Counted from the first letter of the stretch, positions 17,462 to 26,797 are shown. The stretch is DNA of 44,306 nucleotides from Porticoccaceae bacterium (GCA_024959305.1 JANXGQ010000016.1:1-44306), one strand, 5' to 3'. Made by a program: numbers and translations. Notes: generated by a model from the sequence alone, not told the origin.

Positions 17462-20400
17462 CTAAAAACGGCGCAGTTGTTCATGCACCTGACCCCACTG
17501 CTTTTGCAATCGCTTCGCTGAAACTGGCATTCGGGTTTTTAGCTGCTGGGCAAATAATGACACCCGATACTCCTCGACCGCCCATTCAAAGTCATCTATA
17601 GCTTTGACCAGAGCTCTCGACAGGGTCGCGCGGCGTTGCTGTTGATCCCGCACAGGCTCTAGTAAATTGTGCAACTCCTCAAGGTGCTGGCGATCTTTGG
17701 CAACCTGAGAGGCCAGCTTATCAAGCCTTACCTGAATAGCGCGCACAAATCTGGGGTACTGACCCATCTGTTCGAGGTTGATATGACTCAATGTAGCTGC
17801 ACAAAACAAGCGCTCAATCTGGCTGTCAATATCATTCTTGGCGTAGACTGCTGCCAAACCCACAGAAGCTAACTGCTTGCGACACTGATGCAGTAACGGC
17901 AATACCGATTCGACCGTAGCGGCATATTGCTGGGCAATCCCGACTACCGAGCTCAATCCATCTTCAAAGCACTGCTCAAAACTTAACCTATCCCTAATCA
18001 CCTGCCCCTGAGAAAACAGGGCTTCTTGGAAACTAGCACTGATAATCGCTGTGACTAGGCACTGACGGTTACCCACCGCCGCCGCTTTTAACCTTAGATC
18101 GGATCCCCGCAACAGGTTTTTGTTAAGATATTTAACCTGCTCATGACCTTTTAGCAGCGCTAATTTCAACTGGCCGTAGATACTGAGATTCTCGGCTGTC
18201 AATGGATTATCCAATAGCTCTATATTCACCCAATCCCCGCAATCCCGCAGACAGGGCCAAGCTTTGATAGTGATTTTTCCACGTTCAATGCCAATCTGCT
18301 CTGGCAACTCATCAAAGTCCCACGCAGTGATATTTTGTCGGCAGATATTGTCAGTGGAGGCCTGCTCTAAACCGACGTTTATCTGCTGCTTAAAGTCCAG
18401 TTGCAACTGTTGCAAGCTGCGCCCCATGGCAATCCTTGTAGCGTTTTCATCCTCGAGCACAAAGTTCATTAGATACCATGGATCGAGCTTCTCTGGACGC
18501 CAATCAGTTTCGGCAATGCTAATGCCGGACAACCTTTTTAATTGCTCTGCGAGCACTTCAGTCAGCGGTCTATCCTGTGCTGTAACGGCTAACAGTATCT
18601 TGTCGACATAGTCGGGGACAGGCACAAAATGCCGGCGCAGCTGCTTGGGCAAGCCCTTGATAAGGGCAATACATTTATCGCGCAACATACCCGGCACTAA
18701 CCATTCAAAGTAAAACCGCGGCGCCTGATGCAATAGAGCCAGCGGTATTATCACACTGACCCCGTCTTCTTGATGTCCCGGCTCAAAGGTATAGCGCAAC
18801 AAAAAATCCATCTCTTCACAGCTGACTTGCTCTGGAAACTGGGCCTGTTCATCTGCGCTCAATCCACGCAGTAATAGCAAATCCCGAGTCAGCAGCAGTA
18901 TGGATGAATCTTTGCGCTGTGCCGCCTTACGCCATTTTTCAAAGGCCGCCAGATTGCATATATCCGCGGGCACGCGATCGTCGTAAAAGCCGTAAACCAC
19001 CTTTTGCTCCGCCACCAGATCGCGACGTCGAAAGCGATCTTCAAGTGCCTGAAGCTCATCGACTAAGGCTTGGTTATGCTCTATAAAACTGTCCTTTCCC
19101 TTTCCCTTTCCCTTTCCCTTTCCCTTTCCCTTTCCCTTTCCCTTTTCCTTTACCCTTCCCTTTTCCCTGTAGCCACCTTCCACCAGCGCCTGCTGAATAA
19201 ACACCGCCCTCGCCTCCTCTGGAGCAATTTTTCCATAGACGGTGTTTTTACCTTCGACGATGGTCAGACCGAATAAAGTCTGCCTCTCCCTAGCCATAAC
19301 CTGACCGGATTTAGGATGATAAAAAGGCCCACTGTAAGTCTTTTTCACCAGATGGGCAGCTAGGGGCTGCAGCCAATCAGAATCGATTTTGGCAACATTC
19401 AGGGCGTATTGCTTAGCGGTTTCCATCAACGAACCCGCCATAATCCATTTCGGTGGTTTTTTACTTAAACCTGAGCCTGGGAAGATAAACAGTTTGCGGT
19501 TTCTAGTTCCCAGAAACTCCCATTTATCTTGACGAATTGCCACCTGCCCCAACAGGCCCGACAGCAGCGCACGATGGATAGCATTGTAGTCAGCGGGCGA
19601 GCTATTATCAGTTAATGCAAGTCCCCGACAAGCACTGTGCACCTGATGATGGAGGTCCAGCCACTCCTTCATCCGCAGTGCCGAGATATAGTTGGCACGG
19701 CAGTATTTACTAAACTGATTGCGCGAAAGCCCCTGTCGTTTGCTCTCAAAATGCTGCCAAATATTTAACAGAGATAGAAAATCAGAATCATCGTCGAGCC
19801 ACTGTTTGTGCGCTAAATCAGCCGCTTGCTGTTTATCGGCCGGCCTTTCTCTGGGGTCCTGTATGCTGAGACCCGAAGTAATAATCATCAGCTCATTTAG
19901 CGCCCCAACCTTAGCGCCCTCAACCAACATTCGGGAAAACTTGGGGTCCAGTGGTATAGCCACCAGCATTTTCCCCAAAGGCGTCAAGGCACCCTCTTTG
20001 TCGACCGCTTGAAGTTCTTCTAAGAGCTTAAAACCATCGTTGATTAGACGTGTATCCGGTTTATCTATAAAGGGAAACTGTCTGATATCACCAATCCGCG
20101 AGTGCAACATCTGCAAAATCACCGCAGCTAGGTTGGTCCTGACAATTTCCGGGTCTGTATACTCAGGACGACTCTCAAAATCCTCTTGGGTATAGAGTCG
20201 ATAACAGATACCACTGCGCACTCGCCCACAGCGACCCGCCCTCTGATTTGCACTGGCCTGAGAGATCGGCTCGATCGGCAATCTCTGAATCTTGGTTCTG
20301 TAGCTGTAGCGCGAAACACGCGCTCGCCCCGTATCTATCACATAGCCTATGCCGGGAACAGTCAATGAGGTTTCAGCTACATTGGTGCTCAACACCACTC

Positions 20401-21436
20401 GGCGCCCGCGGTGCGGCGCAAATATTTTCCTCTGCTCTGCAAGGCTCAGACGCGCATACAGGGGCACCACTTCAAGATGGGGGATCTGCGCTCGACGAAT
20501 AGCATTACTGGCCTCGCGAATCTCCCGTTCGCCACTGAGAAATACCAGTACATCACCCGACTTTTGTTGGCTATCAATCTCTTTAAGGCAATCTATTATC
20601 AACTGATCTCGATCCATATCTGAGTCGATAAATTCACTGTAGACAACGTCTACCGGATAGGTTCTTCCCGACACTTCAACTACGGGCGCATTGTCAAAAT
20701 GACGGGAAAATTTCTCTACATCGATGGTGGCTGAAGTGATAATCACTTTTAAATCGGGTCGATCAGGCAAGATTTTTTTGACATGTCCCAATAGAAAATC
20801 AATATTGAGACTGCGCTCGTGGGCTTCATCGATAATAATGCAGTCATAGCGACTAAAAAATCTATCGCGCTGGATTTCCGCCAATAAGATGCCGTCAGTC
20901 ATTAGTTTAATCAGCGTATCCTGAGAACTTTGATCGGAAAAGCGTACCTGATAGCCAACCGTTTTACCCAGAATTGTATTGAGCTCTTCAGCCAGTCGAC
21001 CGGCCACTGAACGCGCGGCGATTCGTCGCGGCTGAGTGTGGCCGATCAGGCCTCGCCTGCCACAACCAGCCTGTAAGCATATCTTTGGCAACTGTGTGGT
21101 TTTCCCAGACCCTGTCTCGCCGGCAATCACTACCACTTGATTATTTTTTATAAGGTCACGAATCTCATCGGCGCGCGCACTGACTGGAAGTTCTGGGAAA
21201 GAAATTTCGGGGCAATTATTTGCGCACCGCTGCACCCAGCGTTGGGATTTGTTAGCCGACGCCGACCACTTTTTCCACAGGGACGAAATATCCTCGGCTT
21301 TACTCGCCCTCTGCCCCATGTTCTCAAGTTGCTTGGTCAGTCGAAATAGGTCGCGACTGGCCACTGCATCAACCAGCTGTCCTTTAAGTAGCTTAAATTG
21401 CTTAGATTGGGTGGGACTCTGCGCGGGGATCTTCAT
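17462..21436 (-). CDS. hrpA: ATP-dependent RNA helicase HrpA (DEAH box)
   Basis: HrpA is a large DEAH/RHA helicase that resolves ribosomes stalled or collided on mRNA in E. coli. The 1324 residues match the family (about 1300). Walker A GETGSGKTTQ is at about 106-115, DEAH at 203-206 and SATI soon after. The helicase C-terminal domain contains RAGRCGR, and the HA2/OB-fold and long HrpA-specific C-terminal domain follow. A (Lys-Gly)n tract at about 765-781, encoded by eight TTTCCC units, interrupts the linker between the OB region and the C-terminal domain; it is unlikely to be part of the fold. The gene lies 34 bases downstream of dnaQ, on the same strand. Confidence 0.95.
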   Translation of the reverse strand: MKIPAQSPTQSKQFKLLKGQLVDAVASRDLFRLTKQLENMGQRASKAEDISSLWKKWSASANKSQRWVQRCANNCPEISFPELPVSARADEIRDLIKNNQVVVIAGETGSGKTTQLPKICLQAGCGRRGLIGHTQPRRIAARSVAGRLAEELNTILGKTVGYQVRFSDQSSQDTLIKLMTDGILLAEIQRDRFFSRYDCIIIDEAHERSLNIDFLLGHVKKILPDRPDLKVIITSATIDVEKFSRHFDNAPVVEVSGRTYPVDVVYSEFIDSDMDRDQLIIDCLKEIDSQQKSGDVLVFLSGEREIREASNAIRRAQIPHLEVVPLYARLSLAEQRKIFAPHRGRRVVLSTNVAETSLTVPGIGYVIDTGRARVSRYSYRTKIQRLPIEPISQASANQRAGRCGRVRSGICYRLYTQEDFESRPEYTDPEIVRTNLAAVILQMLHSRIGDIRQFPFIDKPDTRLINDGFKLLEELQAVDKEGALTPLGKMLVAIPLDPKFSRMLVEGAKVGALNELMIITSGLSIQDPRERPADKQQAADLAHKQWLDDDSDFLSLLNIWQHFESKRQGLSRNQFSKYCRANYISALRMKEWLDLHHQVHSACRGLALTDNSSPADYNAIHRALLSGLLGQVAIRQDKWEFLGTRNRKLFIFPGSGLSKKPPKWIMAGSLMETAKQYALNVAKIDSDWLQPLAAHLVKKTYSGPFYHPKSGQVMARERQTLFGLTIVEGKNTVYGKIAPEEARAVFIQQALVEGGYREKGRVKEKGKGKGKGKGKGKGKGKDSFIEHNQALVDELQALEDRFRRRDLVAEQKVVYGFYDDRVPADICNLAAFEKWRKAAQRKDSSILLLTRDLLLLRGLSADEQAQFPEQVSCEEMDFLLRYTFEPGHQEDGVSVIIPLALLHQAPRFYFEWLVPGMLRDKCIALIKGLPKQLRRHFVPVPDYVDKILLAVTAQDRPLTEVLAEQLKRLSGISIAETDWRPEKLDPWYLMNFVLEDENATRIAMGRSLQQLQLDFKQQINVGLEQASTDNICRQNITAWDFDELPEQIGIERGKITIKAWPCLRDCGDWVNIELLDNPLTAENLSIYGQLKLALLKGHEQVKYLNKNLLRGSDLRLKAAAVGNRQCLVTAIISASFQEALFSQGQVIRDRLSFEQCFEDGLSSVVGIAQQYAATVESVLPLLHQCRKQLASVGLAAVYAKNDIDSQIERLFCAATLSHINLEQMGQYPRFVRAIQVRLDKLASQVAKDRQHLEELHNLLEPVRDQQQRRATLSRALVKAIDDFEWAVEEYRVSLFAQQLKTRMPVSAKRLQKQWGQVHEQLRRF
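19095..19142. repeat. Hexanucleotide microsatellite (TTTCCC)x8 inside hrpA
   Basis: Eight perfect copies of TTTCCC run from 19095 to 19142, followed by degenerate copies to about 19168. On the coding strand each unit reads AAGGGA, adding Lys-Gly. Because the unit is 6 bases, gain or loss of copies keeps the frame and only changes the length of the basic linker in HrpA. Confidence 0.97.
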
Positions 21437-21470
21437 TCCTGCCCCCGTTAGGATAGTTTGGCAAACAATG

Positions 21471-22190
21471 TTACTGGGTTATCTGGTGCCAGACACATTG
21501 ACCGCTCGCAGCCTTTATCGCTTCGAGTTTCTTATGGTGGCTCGCCAATTCTGCATCGTTGGCTTTGATAACGCTAAGGGGATCGCGATTCTCTGGCAAT
21601 CGATGAATGCTAGTTGTGTAACTGACTTCACCCGCCTCTGAGCCAGCCTGATCGTTGATATTAAGATTGACCTGACCGCCGGTCATCAACAGATAAACAT
21701 CCGCCAAAATCTCAGCATCAAGCAATGCGCCATGCAGTTCTCGTTGCGAGTTATCCACGCCATAGCGCTTACAGAGAGCGTCTAGGTTATTCCTCTGCCC
21801 GGGATGCTTTTGCTTGGCCAGCGGCAATGTATCTATAATCTTGCGGTTGCTCTCGACGGCTTTGATCTGGTTGGGTAATTTTGATAACTCGTGATTAATA
21901 AACCCCAGATCAAAAGGCGCGTTATGTATCACTAAATCAGCATCGCCAATAAAGGCTAGAAACTCACTGACTATATCGCTAAACAGCGGCTTGTCGGCAA
22001 GAAACTCATCACTGATACCATGCACCTGCAGAGCGCCCTCATCGACGTTTCTCTGCGGATTCACATACTGATGATAATGGCCACCCGTGAGTTTGCGATT
22101 GACCATTTCCACGCAGCCAATCTCAATAATGCGATGGTCTTGAGAGGTTTCAAGTCCGGTGGTTTCTGTATCTAATACGATTTGTCTCAT
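21471..22190 (-). CDS. dnaQ: DNA polymerase III epsilon subunit (3'-5' proofreading exonuclease)
   Basis: DnaQ proofreads for the replicative polymerase. It is a DEDDh exonuclease: Exo I LDTETTG (Asp7, Glu9), Exo II NAPFDLGF and Exo III HGALLDAEI (His and Asp) are all present. The 239 residues are the usual length, with a C-terminal tail for binding the alpha subunit. It lies 31 bases after rnhA on the same strand, the conserved rnhA-dnaQ linkage; in E. coli the two are divergent. The start is ATG 22190. Confidence 0.96.
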   Translation of the reverse strand: MRQIVLDTETTGLETSQDHRIIEIGCVEMVNRKLTGGHYHQYVNPQRNVDEGALQVHGISDEFLADKPLFSDIVSEFLAFIGDADLVIHNAPFDLGFINHELSKLPNQIKAVESNRKIIDTLPLAKQKHPGQRNNLDALCKRYGVDNSQRELHGALLDAEILADVYLLMTGGQVNLNINDQAGSEAGEVSYTTSIHRLPENRDPLSVIKANDAELASHHKKLEAIKAASGQCVWHQITQ

Positions 22191-22221
22191 AAACTCTAAT
22201 CAGTCGCTTAAAATATCTTAT

Positions 22222-22656
22222 TTACAGCTCGTCAATACCGCGATTGGCCAGCTGATCTGCTATCTCATTTTCAGGGTGCCCACTATGCCCTTTTACCCAG
22301 CGCCAATCTATTTTATGGGGCTCGATCAGATCGTCTAAGCGCTGCCACAAATCAACATTCTTTACTGGTTTTTTTGACGCCGTCTTCCAGCCCCTCTTTT
22401 TCCAGTTGGGCATCCACTCCTGGATACCTTTCAGAACATAGGTGGAATCTGAAGTAACTACCACTTCACAGGGTCGCTGCAAAACAGATAAACCCTGAAT
22501 AACCGCCAATAGTTCCATGCGATTATTGGTTGTTTCTGTATCGCCTCCCCACAGCGAGCGCTCACTGTCACCATAGCGAAGCAGGACACCCCAACCCCCC
22601 GGCCCCGGATTGCCACGGCAAGCTCCATCTGTATAAATTTCCACTGTATTTGTCAT
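22222..22656 (-). CDS. rnhA: Ribonuclease HI
   Basis: RNase HI cuts RNA in RNA-DNA hybrids, removing primers and R-loops. The catalytic residues are all visible: Asp10 in [11 protein letters not shown], Glu48 in NNRMEL, Asp70 in TSDSTYV, His124 in VKGHSGH and Asp134 in NEIADQLA. The 144 residues are the usual length. It sits between the yafS-like methyltransferase and dnaQ on the same strand, a conserved neighbourhood. The start is ATG 22656. Confidence 0.97.
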   Translation of the reverse strand: MTNTVEIYTDGACRGNPGPGGWGVLLRYGDSERSLWGGDTETTNNRMELLAVIQGLSVLQRPCEVVVTSDSTYVLKGIQEWMPNWKKRGWKTASKKPVKNVDLWQRLDDLIEPHKIDWRWVKGHSGHPENEIADQLANRGIDEL

Positions 22657-22716
22657 AATCTGATTCTATCGCTACTGATCACCGTACGGCGATCCATTAA
22701 TATTGGCATCTGGTTA

Positions 22717-23481
22717 TCACTGCTCGCCCACCGCTCGCCATGCAGGCGCTGTATTGCGAATACCGCCAGCCACCCGCTTAACTGCGTGAATCATATAGAA
22801 GTTTCCCAGTGGAAAGTGAATTTTTTGACAGGTCTGTTCCCAAACAGAGTCTTTTTGCAGCCAGTCTGGTCGCTCAAGGGGCAAATTGTAGGCGCCATTA
22901 TTAACTCCAACCACCTGAAAGTTGAGCAGTGAGAGCCAATCGTAAACACGCCTCTTTCTCAAACTGTGAAACCCGTACTCGGGGCGACGTAAAAAGAGTC
23001 CCATTAGGGATTTTATCAGGCCAATAGGCCCCAATGGGTTTATAACGCAAAGGATCAAATGCCCACCTGGAGCCAACACTCTGGCAGTCTCCGCCAGAAC
23101 CGCCTGCGGCGAGGCGGAATACTCCAGCGCATGCTGCAAAACCGCCACATCCACCACTTCGGAAGGTAGAGGCAACTCGGCATAGGCTCCCACCGCCGAG
23201 CTAGACTCAAATTGCAAAGGCTGGGCGGAGGGCCTGATATAAAACTGGTGTAACTGTTTAAAGGATTCGAGACCGGATCCATCCCCACTTACACCCAGAT
23301 GCATCAGCCTATAGCCCGCCAGTTCGCCGCAACCGCGACCCAGCATATTCTGTTCACAGCGCAACAGATAACGACCAAAATACTGGCCCGCCCAGTTATC
23401 CAGATTCATAGCTTGCGAATCGGAGTCCCCGGCTGCATGCCGAAAATATAGTTTTTTTATAAAATCTCGATAAAAATTCAT
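22717..23481 (-). CDS. YafS-like SAM-dependent methyltransferase
   Basis: This 254-residue class I methyltransferase-fold protein resembles E. coli YafS, which is also next to rnhA. The Rossmann core is seen at about 55-150: MHLGVSGDG (motif I-like), VDVAVLQHALEYSASPQAVLAETARVLAPGGHLILCVINP (motifs post-I to III, methyltransf_11 type). The glycine loop is unusual because the canonical GxGxG is degenerate, so activity is uncertain. Substrate is unknown. It is divergent from mltD across a 191-base gap; in E. coli gloB lies between yafS and mltD and is missing here. No clear ribosome-binding site precedes the ATG at 23481. Confidence 0.85.
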   Translation of the reverse strand: MNFYRDFIKKLYFRHAAGDSDSQAMNLDNWAGQYFGRYLLRCEQNMLGRGCGELAGYRLMHLGVSGDGSGLESFKQLHQFYIRPSAQPLQFESSSAVGAYAELPLPSEVVDVAVLQHALEYSASPQAVLAETARVLAPGGHLILCVINPLGPIGLIKSLMGLFLRRPEYGFHSLRKRRVYDWLSLLNFQVVGVNNGAYNLPLERPDWLQKDSVWEQTCQKIHFPLGNFYMIHAVKRVAGGIRNTAPAWRAVGEQ

Positions 23482-23672
23482 TGCACAAAGGTTATTACTT
23501 AACGGTTGTAATGTAAAATTCTATCCTAATATGCCCACTCACCGTCTCAAATGCTACCACCCCTTATCAATTTACCTCACTGCCCAACGCTTCTGACCCT
23601 AAGTCTGTTGTCTAAACTGCCTATCATGGGTACAATTCCGCACCGAAAAAACCAGTCCAAATAGAGTCCATT

Positions 23673-25244
23673 GTGTTGGTAAAATCCAAAAATATCCCTC
23701 TCTACCTATGCCTGCTACTGATCAGCTTACGACTGGTCGGCTGCACCACTGTTGCCGACACAGCAAAGATTGAGGACAGATCGCAGGCGGCCGCGACTCT
23801 CGACTTGGAGATAATGGCAACTGAGATAGCCAGCACTGAGGATGTGGAAATACCGCCTGAACCGCCAACTGAGCAACCGCCAGTCGCTGAACCCAAGCAA
23901 CCTGTGGATCTGTGGCAACGACTGCGCCAAGGCTTCCAGATGACCCCAGAGGCGCTGCCAACAGCTGTTATAAAACAACAAAATAGGTATTTAAAAAACC
24001 CCCACAACCTAAACAAACTCTTTGAACGCGCCACACCCTATATCTTCCATGTAGCCCAACAGCTGGACAATGCCGAGCTACCCCTAGAGCTGGCTCTACT
24101 GCCGATTGTTGAAAGCAATTACGATCCCCTTGCCTACAGCCACAGCCATGCTGTGGGGCTATGGCAGTTTATACCGTCCACTGCAAAATCACTGGGGCTA
24201 AAGCGCAATCGCTGGTATGAGGGTCGGCGGGATGTAGTTGAATCCACCGCGGCGGCGGCAACCTACCTCAGTTATCTTAACAAAAGGTTTAAGGGAGACT
24301 GGCTACTGGCCCTTGCCGCCTATAATTCCGGTGAAGGGGCAGTTAGAAAAGCCATCAGAAAAAATCGCCGGCGCGGCAAAGCCACAGATTTTTGGTCACT
24401 CAAACTACCCCGAGAAACCAAAAACTATGTACCCCAGCTATTGGCACTGGCAAATTTAGTTAAAAACCCACAGGCCCACAAGTTGCAGTTGCCCGCCATC
24501 CCCAATACGGCGTTCTTCGATATAGTTCAGCTCAGATCTCAGATTGAACTCAGTAAAGTCATCCAAGTCACCGGGCTTACAGAGTCAATGTTTATAAAGC
24601 TAAATCCCGCTTTTAGACGCTCTGTGACTCCGCCTGAAGGCACTTATCATATACTGCTACCCATTGCAGAAAGCCCCGCACTTAACGAATTTATGGCCAA
24701 TAATGATCCATCTACATGGGCAGCCTACAGGGAGTATGTGGTTAAATCTGGGGACACCCTGTCCCATATAGCACAGCGCTACCAACTGCCCACCGCACTC
24801 ATTAAGAATACTAATGGCTTGGGCAGTGATTTTTTGCGGGCGGGACAGATTTTGCGCATACCCCCATCTGGCGAAATAGCCAGCGCAACTGGATATAAAC
24901 CCGCGCAAACCCTAAGCTACAGAGTGGTTGCAGGGGATACGCTATCGCAGATTGCCGAAACATTTAAAATATCCACGCGCAGTATAAGGCGCTCAAATAA
25001 CCTGACTAGCGATAGAATTAAAGTGGGGCAAACACTGGTTATTAAAGCACCCAGTTCCACAGCCAAGTCCGAAAAGTTAAGGAGACTCTCCTACCTAGTC
25101 CGCCGTGGAGATTCTCTACACCTAATCGCGGAAAAATTTGAGTTGCGGGTTGCCGATATAACCTACTGGAATAAAATTAACCGCAAGGAATTTCTGCGAC
25201 CTGGGCAGCGCTTGACTCTATATATTAATCCATTGCGGATTTAA
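23673..25244 (+). CDS. mltD: Membrane-bound lytic murein transglycosylase D (lipoprotein)
   Basis: MltD cleaves the glycan strand of peptidoglycan, forming 1,6-anhydro products. Starting at GTG 23673, the 523 residues comprise a lipoprotein signal (lipobox LVGC, Cys24), a linker and an SLT domain (about 118-230). The catalytic Glu is Glu147 in LPIVESNYDP, with the GLWQFIP and AAYNSGEG motifs. Three LysM domains follow, at about 355-398, 412-455 and 474-517. E. coli MltD has two LysM. A TTG at 23676 is an alternative start. It is divergent from the yafS-like gene. Confidence 0.94.
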   Translation: MLVKSKNIPLYLCLLLISLRLVGCTTVADTAKIEDRSQAAATLDLEIMATEIASTEDVEIPPEPPTEQPPVAEPKQPVDLWQRLRQGFQMTPEALPTAVIKQQNRYLKNPHNLNKLFERATPYIFHVAQQLDNAELPLELALLPIVESNYDPLAYSHSHAVGLWQFIPSTAKSLGLKRNRWYEGRRDVVESTAAAATYLSYLNKRFKGDWLLALAAYNSGEGAVRKAIRKNRRRGKATDFWSLKLPRETKNYVPQLLALANLVKNPQAHKLQLPAIPNTAFFDIVQLRSQIELSKVIQVTGLTESMFIKLNPAFRRSVTPPEGTYHILLPIAESPALNEFMANNDPSTWAAYREYVVKSGDTLSHIAQRYQLPTALIKNTNGLGSDFLRAGQILRIPPSGEIASATGYKPAQTLSYRVVAGDTLSQIAETFKISTRSIRRSNNLTSDRIKVGQTLVIKAPSSTAKSEKLRRLSYLVRRGDSLHLIAEKFELRVADITYWNKINRKEFLRPGQRLTLYINPLRI

Positions 25245-25264
25245 CTTTTTTAGCTGGATCTTGG

Positions 25265-25337
25265 GTGTTTTATTGGCACAATCTCGCTCCGACGTAGGGC
25301 ACCGCTACGTTTACGCTCACGAGCACCACTAAAACAC
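25265..25337. repeat. 73-base imperfect palindromic element downstream of mltD
   Basis: The outer arms GTGTTTTATTGG (25265-25276) and CCACTAAAACAC (25326-25337) match at 11 of 12 positions. The inner arms around the GGCACCG centre share ACGTAG/CTACGT. The middle pairs poorly. It fits a small palindromic interspersed element (MITE/REP-like), not a simple terminator; no T-run follows. It lies in the otherwise empty 204-base gap between mltD and the higBA locus. Confidence 0.5.
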
Positions 25338-25448
25338 TTAATTGCTTCGCCAAAGTTGGAGATAGAGCGCTGATGCCAAGTCAGGTGTGAAAAATAGGTT
25401 AAAGGCAATTTACAACTACTTAGAATAGCTTAAGGTTTATTACGTAAG

Positions 25449-25727
25449 TTATGCTGTATGAAAGCCCATTGTGATCTGAAAGCCACAGGCATGGGCATAT
25501 TTTCTTAATGTATTCCAGCTTGGGTTGGCATTACCTTTTTCTAAGCGACAGACATTACTTTTTTGGGTGCCCATACGGCGCGCTACTTCATCTTGAGTTA
25601 AACCAGCAGCAGAACGCATTTGCAGAAGTTTATCGATCATCTGAAATTCTTCTGATAGGGCGTCATACTCTTGGCGCACTTCGGGATTTTGCAGTGCCTG
25701 TTGTTTTAATTTTTGTAGTTTACCCAT
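25449..25727 (-). CDS. higA: XRE-family antitoxin (HigA-like)
   Basis: This 92-residue protein has a helix-turn-helix XRE domain at about 35-90 (LTQDEVARRMGTQKSNVCRLEKGNANPSWNTLRKYA). It overlaps the toxin gene by 8 bases and follows it, the toxin-first order typical of HigBA. It should neutralise the toxin and bind the operator upstream of higB. AGAGG lies at ribosome-binding distance before ATG 25727, inside the toxin gene. The symbol rests on order and fold. Confidence 0.85.
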   Translation of the reverse strand: MGKLQKLKQQALQNPEVRQEYDALSEEFQMIDKLLQMRSAAGLTQDEVARRMGTQKSNVCRLEKGNANPSWNTLRKYAHACGFQITMGFHTA

Positions 25728-26046
25728 CTTTTTTGGCCTCTTTCATTCGTGCTCTCGCTAGGTTTATTTCCTTCTTCGGTGTTTTTTGGGTCTTCTTCAC
25801 AAAAGCATGCAATATATAAACATGCTTACCTTTCATATAACAGAACAACGCCCTACCAACTCCCTCCTCTGCCTTGGCTCGAATCTCAAAGAGACCATCA
25901 CCCATAGGTGCGGTATGTGGGGCACCTAGATTGGCCCCATACTTCTGTATTAGCTCCAAAAGCCGTAGCATCCGAGCCTGTATCTTTGGCGGCATATGGA
26001 TGATGGCATCTTCAACACCATCACAGAAGTCAATTGTCCAGGCCAT
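25720..26046 (-). CDS. higB: RelE/HigB-type mRNA-interferase toxin (Gp49-like)
   Basis: This 108-residue basic protein resembles the phage-derived Gp49-like/HigB family of the RelE superfamily, with the segments LFEIRAK, GRALFCYMKGKHVYILHAFVKKTQKTPKKEI that form the toxin core. Such toxins cut mRNA on the ribosome. It precedes an XRE antitoxin with an 8-base overlap and has a strong GGGAG ribosome-binding site before ATG 26046. A near-perfect palindrome (26061-26078) lies 15 bases upstream, likely the autoregulatory operator. It sits in an accessory pocket between mltD and ppiD. Confidence 0.87.
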   Translation of the reverse strand: MAWTIDFCDGVEDAIIHMPPKIQARMLRLLELIQKYGANLGAPHTAPMGDGLFEIRAKAEEGVGRALFCYMKGKHVYILHAFVKKTQKTPKKEINLARARMKEAKKDG

Positions 26047-26060
26047 TCAATCTCCCTTTT

Positions 26061-26078
26061 GTTATCCTATATGATAAC
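26061..26078. promoter_or_regulatory. Palindromic operator candidate for higBA
   Basis: GTTATC (26061-26066) and GATAAC (26073-26078) flank CTATAT, giving 8 of 9 matched pairs over 18 bases. It lies 15 bases upstream of the higB start, where autoregulation by the antitoxin or toxin-antitoxin complex would act. Confidence 0.6.
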
Positions 26079-26134
26079 TTTTAAAAATTCAATCAACGAT
26101 TTCAGTTGTTGTTTCACATAACGCCAACCGCTAA

Positions 26135-26736
26135 TTAAATCACCAGATCTCTAATAATTGGCAATATAGAGATCACCAATAATCCAGCCATAGTGAAATT
26201 AAAATATTTGCGATAGCTGGGTCGTTTTAAATAGCGGGATAAAAATGAACCAAATACAAGCCAAGTACCCAGACAGGGAATGGCCACTAAAAAAAGGCAG
26301 ACAGTATATAGGCGACCTGCAAAGCAAAGCCTGAACCTATTGTGGTATAGGCCGCAATAGCGCCTGTTGCCATTATCCATGCCTTTGGGTTGACCCATTG
26401 GAAGGCCAGCGCCTGCATAAAACTCATGGCTTTTTTATTGGAGGTGCCGAAATCACTGGCCTCCGAGGTGGCCACCAACCATGCAAAATACAGCAGATAG
26501 ATGATTCCCGCTATTTGAATCACATTGTGGAGTTGGGGAAATACCGCAAATAGGGCTGAAAATCCCACAGCCACTGCTACAATCAACATAGCAAATCCGA
26601 CTATGATTCCGAGTAGATGCGGAATACTGCGCTTTATACCGAAATTCAGCCCCGATGACATAAGCATTATATTATTGGGGCCGGGCGTAATTGATGTTGA
26701 TGCGGCGAAAAGTAAAACCGCCAGATACCATTCCAT
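26135..26736 (-). pseudogene. LysE/RhtB-type amino-acid exporter, frameshifted in a poly-A run
   Basis: From ATG 26736 the frame reads a typical LysE-family protein (STSITPGPNNIMLMSSG motif near the N-terminus, several membrane helices) for 149 residues, then stops at 26287. The family's last part (about 60 residues, with helices CLGTWLVFGSFLSRYL and NFTMAGLLVISILPII) continues in another frame to 26135. The two join across a run of seven A on the plus strand (26289-26295); one extra base there restores a 200-residue LysE protein, the family's usual length. This is either a real mutation, a phase-variable run or a sequencing error. The product would export amino acids or homoserine lactones. 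Confidence 0.85.
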
Positions 26737-26797
26737 GTATAGATAAACTCCCTTGTCTTTCCAACGCCTCCTAACAACAAATGGCGCGGCTTTTAAC

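Noticed and set aside
19095..19142. Tandem TTTCCC array as a possible CRISPR or phase-variation switch
   Set aside because: No spacers separate the units, so it is not a CRISPR. The unit is a multiple of three, so changes cannot turn the gene off.
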